The notes: generated by a model not told the origin, from the letters alone. Numbered from the stretch's first letter, positions 23,096-34,737 are shown. The stretch is 64,000 nucleotides of DNA from Deroplatys truncata (GCA_030765065.1 CM060975.1:195095507-195159506); one strand, 5' to 3'. A program made the numbers and translations.

Positions 23096-24048
23096 AGAAA
23101 GTCTGTGACTGTTGCTCATTAGACTTTTCATGCCATTGACATTGCACAAAATCGCCAGCTCTTGCTTGTTTCTTCACAGTTAGTTTCGATGGTAGAATAA
23201 AAATCCTAACGCCCTTTTCTAATCCCCAGGGCTGCAATCAGATAACTCTAGGAATGTAAAGTGCATAATAGGAACCCTCTAGGCAAGTAGGCCGAACATT
23301 TCACATATTTATATGGCGCATTCTCAGGAAGCAATGAAGCAGAACAACCATCATGACATCATCGAAGAAAACCAAATGCGATCTTTCATGTTCTTTCTTT
23401 TTTTATTACTTTTTGTTACTGATATCTAACAAATACTAACAAAGTTATCATAATAAACGTAATTTCCGATTTTCTATTCCTCTATTTTTAGTATACTCGT
23501 TATACATCCAATAGAATGGAAGGAAACATAAGTTTTTAATCAATTATTGGTTATCTATTGCTATTAATTGTTCATCAGCTTGTGATTGTCGCTTAGTAAT
23601 TTAGTCTGTACAAAATCAACACCCACAAGTGTGTACTGGCATCTGTAATGCTCTTAATGATGTCAGAATGTGAATAATTAGTAATATAATCTGTTTAATA
23701 GCGATCAAACTGGATGAATAACCTTATGAAAATGTATACTTTGTAATAACCTTTCTAAAATATGATGAAAGGAATCAAAATGAATCAAAGGAATCATAGT
23801 CTGAATCAAAATCAGACTATACCGTCTTCAGTGTTGTTATGTTTAAATAATTTATTTCTTCTAATCTTGATATGTCGTCTAACATAGTCGTACTCTGTAT
23901 ACCTATGACTATTTTGCTTCAACGCAATTGATTCTCTAGGATCAGAGAGTTAAGTTTAGAACTGATTATAGAAATATTCTAATGTTCACATTAGCACAAA
24001 GTTCGAGGACTGTTATTTATGAACTATAATTGGAGGTACGATTTTATT
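23096..24048. other. Unassigned intergenic stretch
   Basis: AT-rich; a short imperfect duplication (ggaatcaaaatgaatcaaa, about 23771-23789, with related sequence to 23815) is the only local structure noticed. No coding signal. Confidence 0.5.
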
Positions 24049-24242
24049 ACGTCCTCTACTACGTATATGTATATAGAGATTGCATCCACCTAAGAAATCG
24101 ATACTGAGATTTCACCGGAAATACATATTTTGGGGTCCCCTGAATAAACAAAAGCATTTATAGAAAAAAGGTTCGTATGCGTACATATCTGTCCATGTGT
24201 CCGTGCATCTGTGTGTGTGTCTGAACAGCTTAACTCGAAAAA
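24049..24242 (+). repeat. Family H copy, left part, split by a nested copy
   Basis: Left end to the GT-rich zone of a subfamily A copy, ending cttaactcgaaaaa. The same copy continues at 25068 with ggaaaaatccgataaatacc. In the consensus these two parts are joined, so the copy between them inserted here. Confidence 0.88.
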
Positions 24243-25067
24243 CTGATGTTACACTCACATGATTTTCTCTACTATTGTACAAATTATTTTTACAAACGCT
24301 CCATCTATTTCATGTTAATCGCGATAATCGAGGTGTTAATCTTATTGCTAATTTTCTTATAGGTACAAGGGGAATATGGTAGGCTTTAAGCGATAGTCAA
24401 ATCTTTTAATAGCTGGTTGCTATGTGGAGCATTCCATTCTCTTTGCATGTCCAGGACAAACATACGCATAACGAATTCCCACTTGAGAACATGTGTAAGT
24501 GTCGGAAAATTGAAACAAATAAGGAATATCTCGGAAATGGTTCACTCCACAAAAACAATATATGACAAATTGTGTGTTTTAACAAGATCTAGATTTTTGT
24601 GTAGTAAAATTTTGCCTATCTCTTATGCTTTACTAGTTATGAGAAAGTCATTCAGAATGAAGAGGGCTTTTGGGGACATTCCCAGAAAATTCAAGATACA
24701 CATTTCATTTACCATAAAAGTATCTTAAACATATATTTTAATTAAAATTGTTATAGCCATTTTGAAATTCAAGATTTTCATTAGATGTTCTATGTAAAGG
24801 GTAGTGCGGGATGGGGGGATTTTCTTGAAAATCCTTGTAAGATAGTAAATCCAAGTACCAAGTTTTGGTTTATCCGACTTTTCGTTTCTGAGTTATGCTG
24901 TTCACAGACTGACAGACAGACAGACACACATACACAAACTTACATGTTTCCAAAAGCTTTATTTGGATTCAGGACACCTCAAAATATGTATTTCCGTGAA
25001 ATATCGATATCGAATTTGTGGGTGGATTGCAATACTTCCCCTACTTTCTTTATACAGTAAACAAAGT
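24243..25067 (-). repeat. Family H copy, subfamily B, nested inside another H copy
   Basis: Minus-strand copy from CTGATGTTACAC to ACAAAGT. It interrupts the plus-strand H copy within its 'aactcaaaaacg' motif. The host A-tract is present on both sides (AAAAA left, AAATA right), although the uninterrupted consensus has it once. A 91-codon plus-strand frame (24785-25060) is the recurring H-family frame. Confidence 0.9.
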
Positions 25068-25475
25068 AAATAGGAAAAATCCGATAAATACCAAGAATTG
25101 TATTTAAGTTCAGTATCCTCTAAAGATGCAACACGAACATTTTTCAAGGAAATCCTCCGCTTCAACTCCTTTACATAGAAAATTTTCGAAATGTTTTACT
25201 TCCTCAAAAATGACTCTTAACGATTTTAATTAAAATATCATATATTTAAGATATTTACATGACAAATAAAATGTATATCCTGAATTTTCTGGGAGTAGCC
25301 TGTGTACTATTGAAGCGAAAGGAGTTCTGTATAACCTTGTATAACTGGTAAAAATACGAAAGTGGTAGAGGGGAACGTACTACATAAAAATGTAGATCTC
25401 TTTAAAGCACACAATATACTTCAATAACTTTTTTTGTAGTATACGCTATTTCCGAGATTATTCCGCATATCTCAG
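25068..25475 (+). repeat. Family H copy, continuation after the nested copy
   Basis: Middle of the subfamily A copy begun at 24049. Similarity ends near 25475 at ttccgagattattcc, so the final 250 bp or so, including the right terminus, are missing. Confidence 0.85.
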
Positions 25476-25759
25476 CACGTAAGGATATTGAAATTTGTTT
25501 GGATAAATCTTATAATAATTGCTTTTCAAATTTCACTGATATCCATAAGTAATTAGAACTTATGGAGGACGTCCTAAAAACTTACGTTTTAAGGCAAACG
25601 GCTGAATGTACATGGAAAATTTAGACAATTTTTCTAGAAGGCAATAGTGTGCTTTCCCCCATCGTGTTGGTTCCTAGATTTACCTTACACCTGACTCCAG
25701 CCAGCTCTTATCAGTGATATTTGTATAATAGCAGATTTATAATAAATCCAAAGAAAAAA
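25476..25759. other. Unassigned stretch between H copies
   Basis: No match to family H or other repeats here. It ends in an A-run that flanks the next copy. Confidence 0.5.
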
Positions 25760-26585
25760 TCTGATGTGTTACATTCATATGACTTTCTGTATCCTCTATA
25801 GTTTATTAGAGGGTATACAAACTATTCTTATGGAAGTTTATTTTTATACCTACTTCATTTTAATCCAGATAAACCTTTGCAGAAATAGCTGCGTTACACA
25901 TTAGGATACAAAGAGAACAGCGATAGTCAAATGTTTAAGAACTGGATGCTATATGCCGGCCCTAAATTGCATACTGTTTCATGCAATCGCGAGGAACAAC
26001 TGAAATCGACGTGACTTAAAACGAACGACAGTATTGATCAAATCGAACCATTAATAATGGCCATCTCGGAAACGGCTGAAGCTACAAAAAAGTTGTTTGA
26101 AACAAATCGTGTGTTTTAAAGAGCTTTTTGTGGGGTACCTTTTCGTCTATTGCTAAACGTTTACCAGTTATACAAGGTTATTATACAAAACTCCTTCCGA
26201 ATAAAGAAGACTTCATAGGCAATTCTATAAAATTCAAAATATACATTTTATTTGTCATGTAAATATCTTTAGTGTATGGTATTTTAATCAAAATCGCTAG
26301 CCATTTTTTAAAAAATCAAAATTTTCCAAAAATATTCCATGTAAAAGGAAGTTTGGGGTAGCATCTTTGGAAGGTACTGAATCTGAATACCATTTTTGGT
26401 ATTTATACGACTTTTCATTTTTGAGTTATGCTGTTCGCCGACAAACACACAGATTCAGACACAAACACGGAGTTTTTTGGGTTCAAGGGGCCTCAAAACA
26501 TGCATTTTCGGTTAAATACCCGTATCAAATTTTTGGGTGAAATGCAATACCTTCTATACTAATTATGTAATAGTACATAAAGAAA
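25760..26585 (-). repeat. Family H copy, subfamily A
   Basis: Minus-strand copy that starts CTGATGTGTTACATTC after an A6 tract. The left terminus of the element (right side here) is eroded to ACATAAAGAAA, followed by an A-run. The internal order is as in the other copies. Confidence 0.87.
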
Positions 26586-26899
26586 AAAAACAATTAGTGA
26601 TGTTATATTCTATATGAAACGAAATGAAGGAAGAGAAATGAAGAATGAGGAAGAGAAATAAGTGCTTGTGTCGTTAAAATGCGCAAAATCCACAATATTT
26701 CCGTCAGACTTTACTTCTGCTGTAGAAAAGAAGACGAGTGTAAAGTTATTGCCATCATTCAATATATAGCGTGCAGAGTTGCTGAAGTGTCTGAGATACT
26801 TCGAAGAACCGAAACATTGGTAGAAAAAGTATCAAGAAAGATGCTACGACGTATTTGTCAATTTCACTAACACCATGATCAATAAGAATTTAGATACTA
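26586..26899. other. Unassigned stretch
   Basis: A 63-codon plus-strand frame (26679-26870) has no motif. It ends at the TA flanking the Tc1-like element. Confidence 0.5.
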
Positions 26900-27911
26900 C
26901 AGTGCTTTTCCTTCACACTGTGGCCATCGCACGGCTTATCACGCACTGACCGCCGCAGCTCACATTCCCGCCGAAACAGTTATAATATCCCCGCAACCGT
27001 GTCACGATCTGATAGCTACAATTATACTTACAATGATTCGTACATAACTTATCATAAGAGATGGAAATGTTGTCCTCTATTCAAGCATTTCTGGCAGCTG
27101 GTCAGGAAATTTTCATTCACACTCGAGAGTTTAATATTCGAAATTGAATGAATTCCCCGCTTAATGTTTTCTTTTAGTTCTTACGATGTATGAGGTTTGA
27201 TGCATATGATCATCAGTTGGGTAAACATTAGATTTTGCGAAATGATAGAGTAATTGACCCACGCTTAATATTCTTCTCTGACAAAGCATGGTTTCATTTA
27301 TAGACTAAGTTTCGTCACAAAATAACAGATGTTGAGTGCAGAGAAACCCGACTTAACACACGAAATTCCCTTGTACGATGCAAAAATTGGTGTGCAGTAA
27401 ATGCATAGAGAATAATAAGACCCTGTATTTTTTGAACAAACAATAAACGGAAACATGTCTGGTTACACCGATGCATACAGCTGACAGGTGATTAAATTTA
27501 ATTCAGAAATTTTTTTTAAGGTGGGTTAATTAGTAAAAAATTATGGCCCTCACGATTTCCTATTTCCTGATTTAACTGTTGTGAATTGTCTATGGAGGAA
27601 CTTGAAAATAAGGCGTGTGTAACAAACCCCATACATTGTAAGAATTAAAAGAAAACATCAGGCGAGAAATTCACTAAGTTTCGGAGTTTGAACTCTCCAA
27701 TGTGAATGAAAATGTGTTGAGATGCCAGAAATATGGCAGATATACATCTCTTATAATAATGCATGTGCTTATTATCACTGTAATTGTAATTGGAACTATG
27801 AGAATGTGAAGCGGTTGCGGAGACATTATAACTGTTTCGGCGGGAGTCCGAGCAGCAGCGGCCGGTGTGCGAACCGCCGTGCGGTGGCCATAGTGTGAAG
27901 GAAAAGCACTG
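26900..27911 (+). mobile_element. Tc1/mariner-like element with about 290-bp inverted arms
   Basis: The left arm (26900 to about 27205) is the inverted copy of the right arm (about 27617-27911). Both start CAGTGCTTTTCCTTCACAC, share CCCGCCGAAACAGTTATAAT, and remain alignable through 'gatgttttcttttaattcttac'. The right arm also codes, on the plus strand, for what looks like the C-terminal part of a Tc1-like transposase. The left arm therefore looks like an inverted duplication of that 3' end replacing the normal 5' half. TA lies at the left flank; the right flank is ambiguous (TGTA). Confidence 0.75.
27245..27790 (+). pseudogene. Tc1/mariner-like transposase fragment
   Basis: The plus-strand frames read DPRLIFFSDKAWFHL (27255-27305), the region holding the first catalytic Asp in a widespread arthropod Tc1-like group. 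A VSSQNNR/WSAEKP-type segment and CAVNA.RIIGP follow. After a gap, FPDLTVVNCLWRNLK (near 27580) corresponds to the 'SPDLTP.DYFLW..LK' block with a degenerate third catalytic site. The second catalytic region was not found, and stops and frame changes are frequent. The protein is dead and internally deleted. Confidence 0.65.
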
Positions 27912-29084
27912 TGTAATAATTATTATACTTGTTATTATAATTATTGTTATTATTATACGACGACAAAACTTATACTACCATGTAAGTTAATAACGTCGTT
28001 AAATAAGTGGAATATTATTTTCTGACATAACAATATTATAATAAATTCTTAACTGATCGGTCATGGACTCGTAAGAACATAGATAACTCACTGGTAATGT
28101 TAACCTCCGCCCTTCTATTGGGATGAAGTGAGCAAAATGTCAATAGGAGGCAGAAGTGGGCGGAGCTAAACATTTGATTACCAACCTATATCGCCCCTTA
28201 TAAAGGAATTAGGGACTTTTTTCTGCACGCAGGAGTACACAGTTGAAACTCTATATATGGGTGTGCTAAGAAAAGCACTTCCGATTGTTTCGTATTCTTT
28301 GAAATCGCTACTATCACAAAGGTTGAGTTTTTAAAATTATCAAAATGTCTTTCATAATAAATATTATCGATGTTACCGTACTATTTCTTCTACAAAACGA
28401 ACGAGGCTGAAATTTGTGTGGCGTACATTTACGATGTGGCTTTTTTCCTCATGAGGGAATAACATATTTCATTGGAGGTAATAAAAACGTAATAAAATTT
28501 CCGATGCTTATAATATTCTTTTCCAGTGTTATTTACAGATATAAAACTGTCCAATTTCTCACTCAGCTGAGGCGTTCTAATAAACTTTCTAGACATTACA
28601 TAAAATGAATGTGACAGCCTTAATTGAAGCCAGAAGCGTGACTGGAAGACCAAGTTTTATTTTTCGCATAACCGCAGGTTCACGTGTCACACTTACCTAA
28701 TGCATATTTCAGTGGAATGGGCTCTTCCTCAAGAACTAATGGACTGAGTAACATCCTTACTGAATTACACCGGCGCAAACAACCGGTTCCTTCAGGGTGA
28801 ATCCAAACCGCGGGAAGTGGCTTCAGCAGCCAAAACAATAATTAATAGAAACCGTAGTTGAAAAACTGGTGTCTTGTTCTAGAAGGCTTCGCAGCCCTGG
28901 CGGCTAGATGCTAACCTCAATAGAAACAGCGAGTCTGTTGTGAAGATTTGGCGCGCTAGGAGCTGTCTACGACAAACCAGAACAGGCAAGTGAAGGAGAA
29001 CGTGAGTTTTATTCACAATAATCCGAGAATGAAAACCACACGTGTATCGACGCGTCAACACAATATCTTGGAGTGTTCATTTTC
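27912..29084. other. Unassigned stretch with a possible promoter
   Basis: After an ATT-rich patch (27914-27960) come GC-box-like GGGCGGAG near 28169 and TATAAAG at 28199-28205. No clear initiator or open frame follows. Frames of 64-74 codons at 28414-28653 are antisense to each other. The last 450 bp have no identified feature. Confidence 0.4.
28199..28205 (+). promoter_or_regulatory. Possible TATA box
   Basis: TATAAAG lies downstream of a GC-box-like site and between two short ATTGG/CAAT-like motifs in inverted arrangement. The nearest initiator-like CAGTT is 41 bp downstream, farther than normal, so support is weak. Confidence 0.25.
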
Positions 29085-29911
29085 ACTTTCTCTACCACGT
29101 ACAAAGTAGATAGAGAAGGTATTGCTTTACAACAAGAAATTAGATACTGAGATTTCAATGGAAATACATGTTTTGAGGCCCCTGAATCGAAATAAAGCAT
29201 TTTTAGAAAAAGGTCCATGGTGTGTGTGAACAACATAGCATAAAAGCGAAAAGTTGTGTAAATACCAAACTTGGTATTTAGGTTCGTACCATCCAAAGAT
29301 GCGATACGAGGATTTTCAAAAAATCCCACAACCCAAACTACCATTTAATGGAACATTTTTCGAAAAAAACTACTCTTACAACTTTGATTAAATTATCATA
29401 AATTAAAGATATTTACATTGCAAATAAAATGTATATTTTAAATTTTTTTGGAATAGTCTGTGAAGTCCTCTTCATTTGGAAGAAATTTTGTATAATCCTG
29501 TGTAACTGGTAAACGTTAAGCGATAGACAAAAACGTACTACACGAACAATGTAGAACTCTTAAAGCACATAATTTATTTTAAATAATCTTTTTGTAGCAT
29601 CAGCCATTTCCGAAATATCCATTATTAATGATTCGAATTGTTCAATGCTTAGCCATTTTTACTTATCGATTTTCAGTTGTTTCTCGCGGTTTCATGGAAA
29701 GTGTATGGTATATAGCGTAGAGCGTCCAACTCTAAAACATTTGACAACCGCTATTCCCTTTGTATCCATAACAAAGGAATACAGTATTTCCGGAATTGTT
29801 TATCTGGATTAAAATGAAGTATGTAGGGAAATAAACTTTCGTAAGAATAATTTGTACATCCACAAATAAGCGACAGAGGTAGCGAAAGTCATGTGAATGT
29901 ATCACTTCAGG
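29085..29911 (+). repeat. Family H copy, subfamily A, joined to an S2 SINE
   Basis: Complete copy beginning ACTTTCTCTACC, with GTAG(C)GAAAGT and TGTGAATGTATCACTTCAGG at the right. The right end is slightly mutated. About 10 bp of T-rich DNA separates it from an S2 SINE tail, the same junction as at 16276-16285. The minus strand carries the recurring H frame (111 codons, 29009-29344). Confidence 0.92.
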
Positions 29912-29921
29912 TTTTTTTTCT

Positions 29922-30056
29922 CTATTTAATTTGTGTCGCTCTAACTACGTGGTCATATCGCGAGAGCTCTGTTAGGAGATACCTCGTGGCATGGTGTATA
30001 GCGGACAGTTAACCCTCTAGGTCTCATCCCTGTACGTACCATCTTGCTTGTCACAT
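29922..30056 (-). repeat. SINE family S2, 3' part, split by family T
   Basis: Matches 16285-16415: taactacgtggtcat, gttagccttctaggtctcatccctgt-like block, and cttgctt near the break. The rest continues at 31062. ACAT at 30053-30056 is repeated at 31058-31061, as expected for a target duplication made by the inserted element. Confidence 0.8.
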
Positions 30057-31057
30057 TGAGAGAAGTGTATTGTTTTGTTTACGTTATTAGAACCACGTTT
30101 GGGCGTCAATTTGAAGGTTGGTATATCCCTATGTATGGAAAGCCAATTTGAAGTAGAAGTTGTATTGTAGTTCCACTGTTGGGGAGCCAAACTTGATGAA
30201 GTAACTGCCCCACGTATGTTACAAAGTTTCCGGTGGCCTTCGCCCCAACGTTTAGGAATCAACTTTGTATTTTTATATCTCTTTAAATATTATATATATA
30301 TATATATATATATTTATGTTTGCCTCGGCTGCGTCAATATTAATTTGTAGAAACATGTATCTCTTAGCAGCGGGTGATGCGGCTAAAGACTGTAGGCTTA
30401 CACAAATTATAACTTTTTACTTTACTCCTTTTATTAATCCTTCACACGATTAAATAACACTTCACTGATATAGAGCTGTGAGATTATTTATTAATTACTT
30501 GCACTTTTTAACACGTAAACCTTATAATATTCTCGCCGTAATGAATTTTATATGTTTCACACTGAATATGTACCGAACGAACTGCTCAGGTACGCTGCCG
30601 TCTAGCGTCCGGTAGAGTACGCTATCTTCTAGCGACTGGCGTTTACCGCTTGAATTTGCAAATTTCTCTATTTCAAGTCTCTGATTGGCTAATTTTGCTC
30701 CAATAGAATACTTTTATTTAACTTTCAGCTTTTCTGGTTTTTGATTGGCTATTTATAAACTGTTTTAAATATTACATTATTGTTCCAAGAATTACTAGTA
30801 GCATTATTAAACTTTCCAATTCATTATTGCCTCAAGGTTATCTCATTGTTAGCAGCTTTCGGCTACTATTCTCACAGCTCCGACATTATTAAATTATGTA
30901 ATACATTGACATAACATTATCATACATGTACACAATAATATAAACATAATACGACTGTTACATACATTATATATATTATATTGCTTTAAGGCGGGCTGTT
31001 ATTTTTTATATTATATAATTAGACTGAAATCATTTAAGTTTTAAAAATACTGCCTCA
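30057..31057 (+). mobile_element. Family T element, 1001 bp, TG...CA ends
   Basis: An insertion in an S2 SINE defines it exactly: starts TGAGAGAAGTG, ends ACTGCCTCA, flanked by ACAT on both sides. TG...CA ends and a 4-bp duplication suggest a solo LTR. It is 1 kb long with no long open frame. An inverted pair GAGCTGTGAGA/TCTCACAGCTC (30473-30483, 30870-30880) is conserved in all three copies, which would also fit a non-autonomous foldback element. A TA microsatellite is at 30290-30312. Neighbours: two further copies at 44.7-46.4 and 51.3-52.2 kb. Confidence 0.8.
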
Positions 31058-31061
31058 ACAT

Positions 31062-31385
31062 GTCCACAGCCGTAGTACTAGCCAAGTACCTCTATTTCTA
31101 CATGTACTGGACAGATCACATTCGACTACCGTCCTATCTAACTGTTTTCATTATGTATGGATAGATGCCAGAGCATCACTGCTACAGTCTATTTTCATGT
31201 TTACTATTGTTTTAGACCTAATGTGGAACTTTGGGTAGAGGTATAAAGTATCCAATCCGGTATTTACCTTAGCGACTGAGGGAGAACACGAGAAAGTCCC
31301 AGTCAATTGGTTGACCTATGGGATTTGAACCCGGGATCTCCCAAATGCAGACCATAGACATTACCGCCTGAGCCACCCCTCTTGG
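31062..31385 (-). repeat. SINE family S2, head-proximal part
   Basis: Continuation of the S2 copy begun at 29922. It ends on the right with a good tRNA-like head; on the minus strand the B box is GGGTTCAAATCCC (31325-31337) and an A-box-like GGCTCAGGCGGTAATG lies at about 31360-31375. This head is better preserved than the one at 16.7 kb. Confidence 0.82.
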
Positions 31386-31481
31386 TAAGTGTTAATTTTG
31401 CGCATATGGATACCAGATGTTTAAAAATAGAGTTAGAATCCTATATCTATACTAATATTATAAAGAAAAAGAAATTGTATT

Positions 31482-32323
31482 ACTTTCTCTGCTACGTATA
31501 GTAAATAGGGGAAGTATTGTATTCCACCCAAAAATTCGATACCGATATTTCACCGGAAATACATGTTTTGAGACCCCCTGAATCCAAAAAAAGCATTTTT
31601 GGAAACATGTCCGTCTGTGTGTCTGTCTGTGAACAGCATAACTCAGAAACGAACAGTCGGATAAACACCAAAGTTGGTATTTAGGTTCAGTATCTTCCAG
31701 AGATGCGAGACGAAGGTTTTCAAGAAAATCCCCCAATCCAGAATATCCTTTACATGGAACATTTTTCGAAAATTTTAATTTTCCCGAAAATGGCTCTAAT
31801 GATTTTCATTAAAGTATCATATGTTTAAGACATTTTTATGGCAAATAAAATGTATATTTTGAATTTTCTGGAAATGTCTCAAAAAGTATTCTTCATTGTG
31901 AACGACGTTTGCATAACTGGTAAACCATAAGAGATAGACACAATTTTACTATACCAAAAATGTAGATCGCGTTAAAATACACAATTTATGTCCTATGCAT
32001 TTTTTTGTTCAGTGAACCATTTTTGAGATATTGCTTGTTATTTCCTTAAATTTTCCAATACTTATACTTTTTATCAAATGGGAATCGTTATTCATTTTTT
32101 TGTCCTGGTAATGCAAAGAGAATGAAATACTCCACATAGCAATCAGTTCTTAAAACATTTGACTATCGCTTAAAGCCTACCAATTTCCCTTGCATCCACA
32201 AGAAAATTAGCAATAAGATTAACATTTCGATATCTCGATTAACATGAAGCATATGGAGAATAAGGTTTGTAAAAAATAGTTTGTACAAGAGTAGAGAAAG
32301 TCATGTAAGTGTGACACATCAGA
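31482..32323 (+). repeat. Family H copy, subfamily B
   Basis: Complete copy: ACTTTCTCTGC at the left, the ACGTATAGTA loop, a GT/CTGT patch near 31612, GTAGAGAAAGT, and a right end reading TGTAAGTGTGACACATCAGA. The minus strand holds a 92-codon version of the recurring frame (31458-31736). Confidence 0.93.
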
Positions 32324-32586
32324 TTTTTTTAAATATATTGTGAAGAGTCGTAATTAGAAATATGTGGATGCAGAATAATTGGAGTATGAATTTGAGCATT
32401 TAAGTACTTAATCCGCAGAAAATATGAACCAATATTAAGTTTGTAATTAAAAATCTACCAGTATATTATGAAGCATGACATATTTTACGTGGTAATTGCA
32501 TTAATAACACATATTCGTAAAAATAGTTATTCTCTATTTTATGGGCAAACTAATATTCTGAGAAGGAAGAATCAGACTGAAAAAAA
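32324..32586. other. Unassigned stretch
   Basis: AT-rich sequence after the T-tract of the H copy. No feature is supported. Confidence 0.5.
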
Positions 32587-32672
32587 TCAATGCCATAGTC
32601 GGAATTTAAACCACCAATCTTCGGCTTTTCTTACCGTTACTCTAGCCAATTGAGCAACCAAGGCAACATGAG
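32587..32672 (-). repeat. tRNA-like SINE head
   Basis: On the minus strand the stretch reads as a tRNA-like unit: GCCTTGGTTGCTCAATTGGC, then TAGAGTAACGG, and a B-box-like GGTTTAAATTCC at the proper distance, ending GACTATGGC so the acceptor ends can pair roughly. The anticodon stem is poor. It is probably a SINE head whose body runs to the left, not a working tRNA gene. Confidence 0.5.
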
Positions 32673-32838
32673 GGCGCGAAATTAATAATAATTTGTCAGA
32701 TTCTGTGTTTGCAGATTTTAGGTTTTCAAGTCGACAACTTTGCACCATGGGATTGCCTTTTAACGTGTTCTGATGTGGAAACAGATAAAACCAAATTGGT
32801 AACACCCCCATATACGGAGGATGAACTTATATTAAAAA

Positions 32839-33740
32839 TCTGATGTGTTACACTCACATTACTTTCTCTACTCTTGTACAAACTATTTATACAAACGCTT
32901 ATTCTCCATCTACTTCATATTAATCGAGATAAACATTTGCAGAGTCTATCTTATTGCTAATTTTCTTGTAGATGTAAGGGGAATATATATTTACAAGGGC
33001 AATTTGGAAATACAGTAGCCTTTAAGCACATACATATCTCTTAATAGCTGGTTGCTAGGTGCAGCACCATTCCCTTTCCCACAATAAATACTCTTTGCAT
33101 ATCCAAGACAAAAAAATGAATAACGAATTCCCATTTGAGAAAATAAGTATTGAAAAATTTAAGGGAATAACAAGCAATATCTCGAACATGGTTCACTCAA
33201 CAAAAAAATGTATATGACATAAATTGTGTATTTTAACGCGATCTACATTTTTGTGTAGTAAAATTTTGTCTTATCTCTTATGGTTTACCAGTTGTGCAAA
33301 AGTCGTTCGCAATGAAGAATACTTTTGGAGACATTCCCAGGAAATTCAAGATATACATTTTATTTGTCATAAAAATATCTTAAACATATGATGTTTTAAT
33401 CAAAATCGTCAGAGCCATTTTTGAGAAAATTAAAATTTTCGAAAACTCTTCCATGTAAAGGGTAATCTGGGGTGGGGGGATTTTCTTGAAAACCTTCGTG
33501 TCGCATCTCTGGAAGATACTGAACCTAAATGCCAAGTTTGGTGTTTATCCGACTGTTCGTTTCCGAGTTATGCTGTTCAAAGACAGACACACACACAGAC
33601 ACACACACGGACATGTTTCCAAAAATGCTTTTTTTTGGATTCAGGGTGTCTCAAAACATGTATTTCCGGTGAAATCTCGGTATCGAATTTTTGGGTGGAA
33701 TACAATAGTTCCCCTACTTACAATACGTAGTAAAGAAAGT
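32839..33740 (-). repeat. Family H copy, subfamily B
   Basis: Complete minus-strand copy flanked by AAAAA on both sides: TCTGATGTGTTACAC at the left and GTAAAGAAAGT at the right. At 902 bp it is long for the family because of an extra segment near 32985-33090. It carries an 89-codon plus-strand version of the recurring frame (33486-33755). Confidence 0.92.
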
Positions 33741-33784
33741 AAAAATACTTATTAAACCCGGGACAGAGCGCATCCAAAATAACC

Positions 33785-34140
33785 CAGAATTAAAAAGAAA
33801 GGAGTTAAGCACTAGATGTTGTTCGAACCTAATCATCTAACCCAACCACCTATCCTTTTTAGCGACCTCACTTATGTAGGAGAAACTGACGCCATTTTGA
33901 GTTGGAAGCTAGTAAAACAATTGGAAAAAGTTCGCTAAATCAATGTAGCCAACATTTGAAAACGCTGCGAAAGTAATGTAAAGGTTTAGTTCACAGATCC
34001 TACGGTTTCACTCCTCTACTTTTATAAAACATCCCTCAGCTATGCTTTGCGGCTTAGGGCCCTCATCCCTGGGCTGTGTTGGCAGCGGAAGCAATGTTCC
34101 CTTAATGCATATGGTTATAATGAACAGAGGCGTAAATAAT
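33785..34140. repeat. Repeat family X, copy 1
   Basis: Alignable by eye with 52215-52790. Shared blocks include 'cttatgta...agaaac', 'ttcgctaaatcaatgt.gccaaca', 'cacagatcct', 'catccct..gc.atgctttgcggct' followed by 'agggccctcat', and 'tgttggcagcgga'. No ends, target duplication or coding capacity are obvious. Its type is unknown. Confidence 0.65.
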
Positions 34141-34735
34141 TGTGATATATGGTTTAAAATAATCGTTATGTAGAGTGTTAATTTGCGTTATAAAGTATAT
34201 TCAAATATATGTATTTGTGGTATACGATAAAATAATTATGAATATGCATGTTTTTTAAGTGTATAACGAGTCCGAAGATTCTCCTATACAGAAGTACTGC
34301 TAACTAAAGTTAATATAAACAATATCTGCAGTGACTCGTTGACGCCTTTGCGCCATCAAGCGAATCAACATGCTGCTTTGCCATAATATTCGTAACGCTA
34401 GCTATATCAGATCGGCGATAGTACGGAGGGTCGTGGCCTAGCAGGACCTGTGGCGATCATGGAATCATGTGGGCAATTTACCGTCACGACCATGCTTCTT
34501 CTTGTCCTGGCCAGTGGACCTTGTAAAAAACACTGCGCCTCAATAGCTCGGCAAGCCTTATAGCTGACCCTTTCTTCCATCAACTGGAACGGATTTTGTA
34601 GCTTTATAATCAGAGCGGCTTAGTATGCAGAATATTTTACGAAATTTAAAATTGCTTTGACAACATTGCTTTGTTGCAATTTAATTTGGCACAAAAGCAG
34701 TAACAGTACTAATACATGTAGTACTGTACAGTCAA
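34141..34735. other. Unassigned stretch
   Basis: A moderately GC-rich patch at about 34425-34560 stands out from the AT-rich background but has no B box or open frame that I can support. Confidence 0.45.
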
Positions 34736-34737
34736 CT

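Noticed and set aside
32587-32672. Possible functional tRNA on the minus strand
   Set aside because: The acceptor ends nearly pair, but the anticodon stem does not close well and the B box is GGTTTAAATTCC rather than GGTTCRANYCC.
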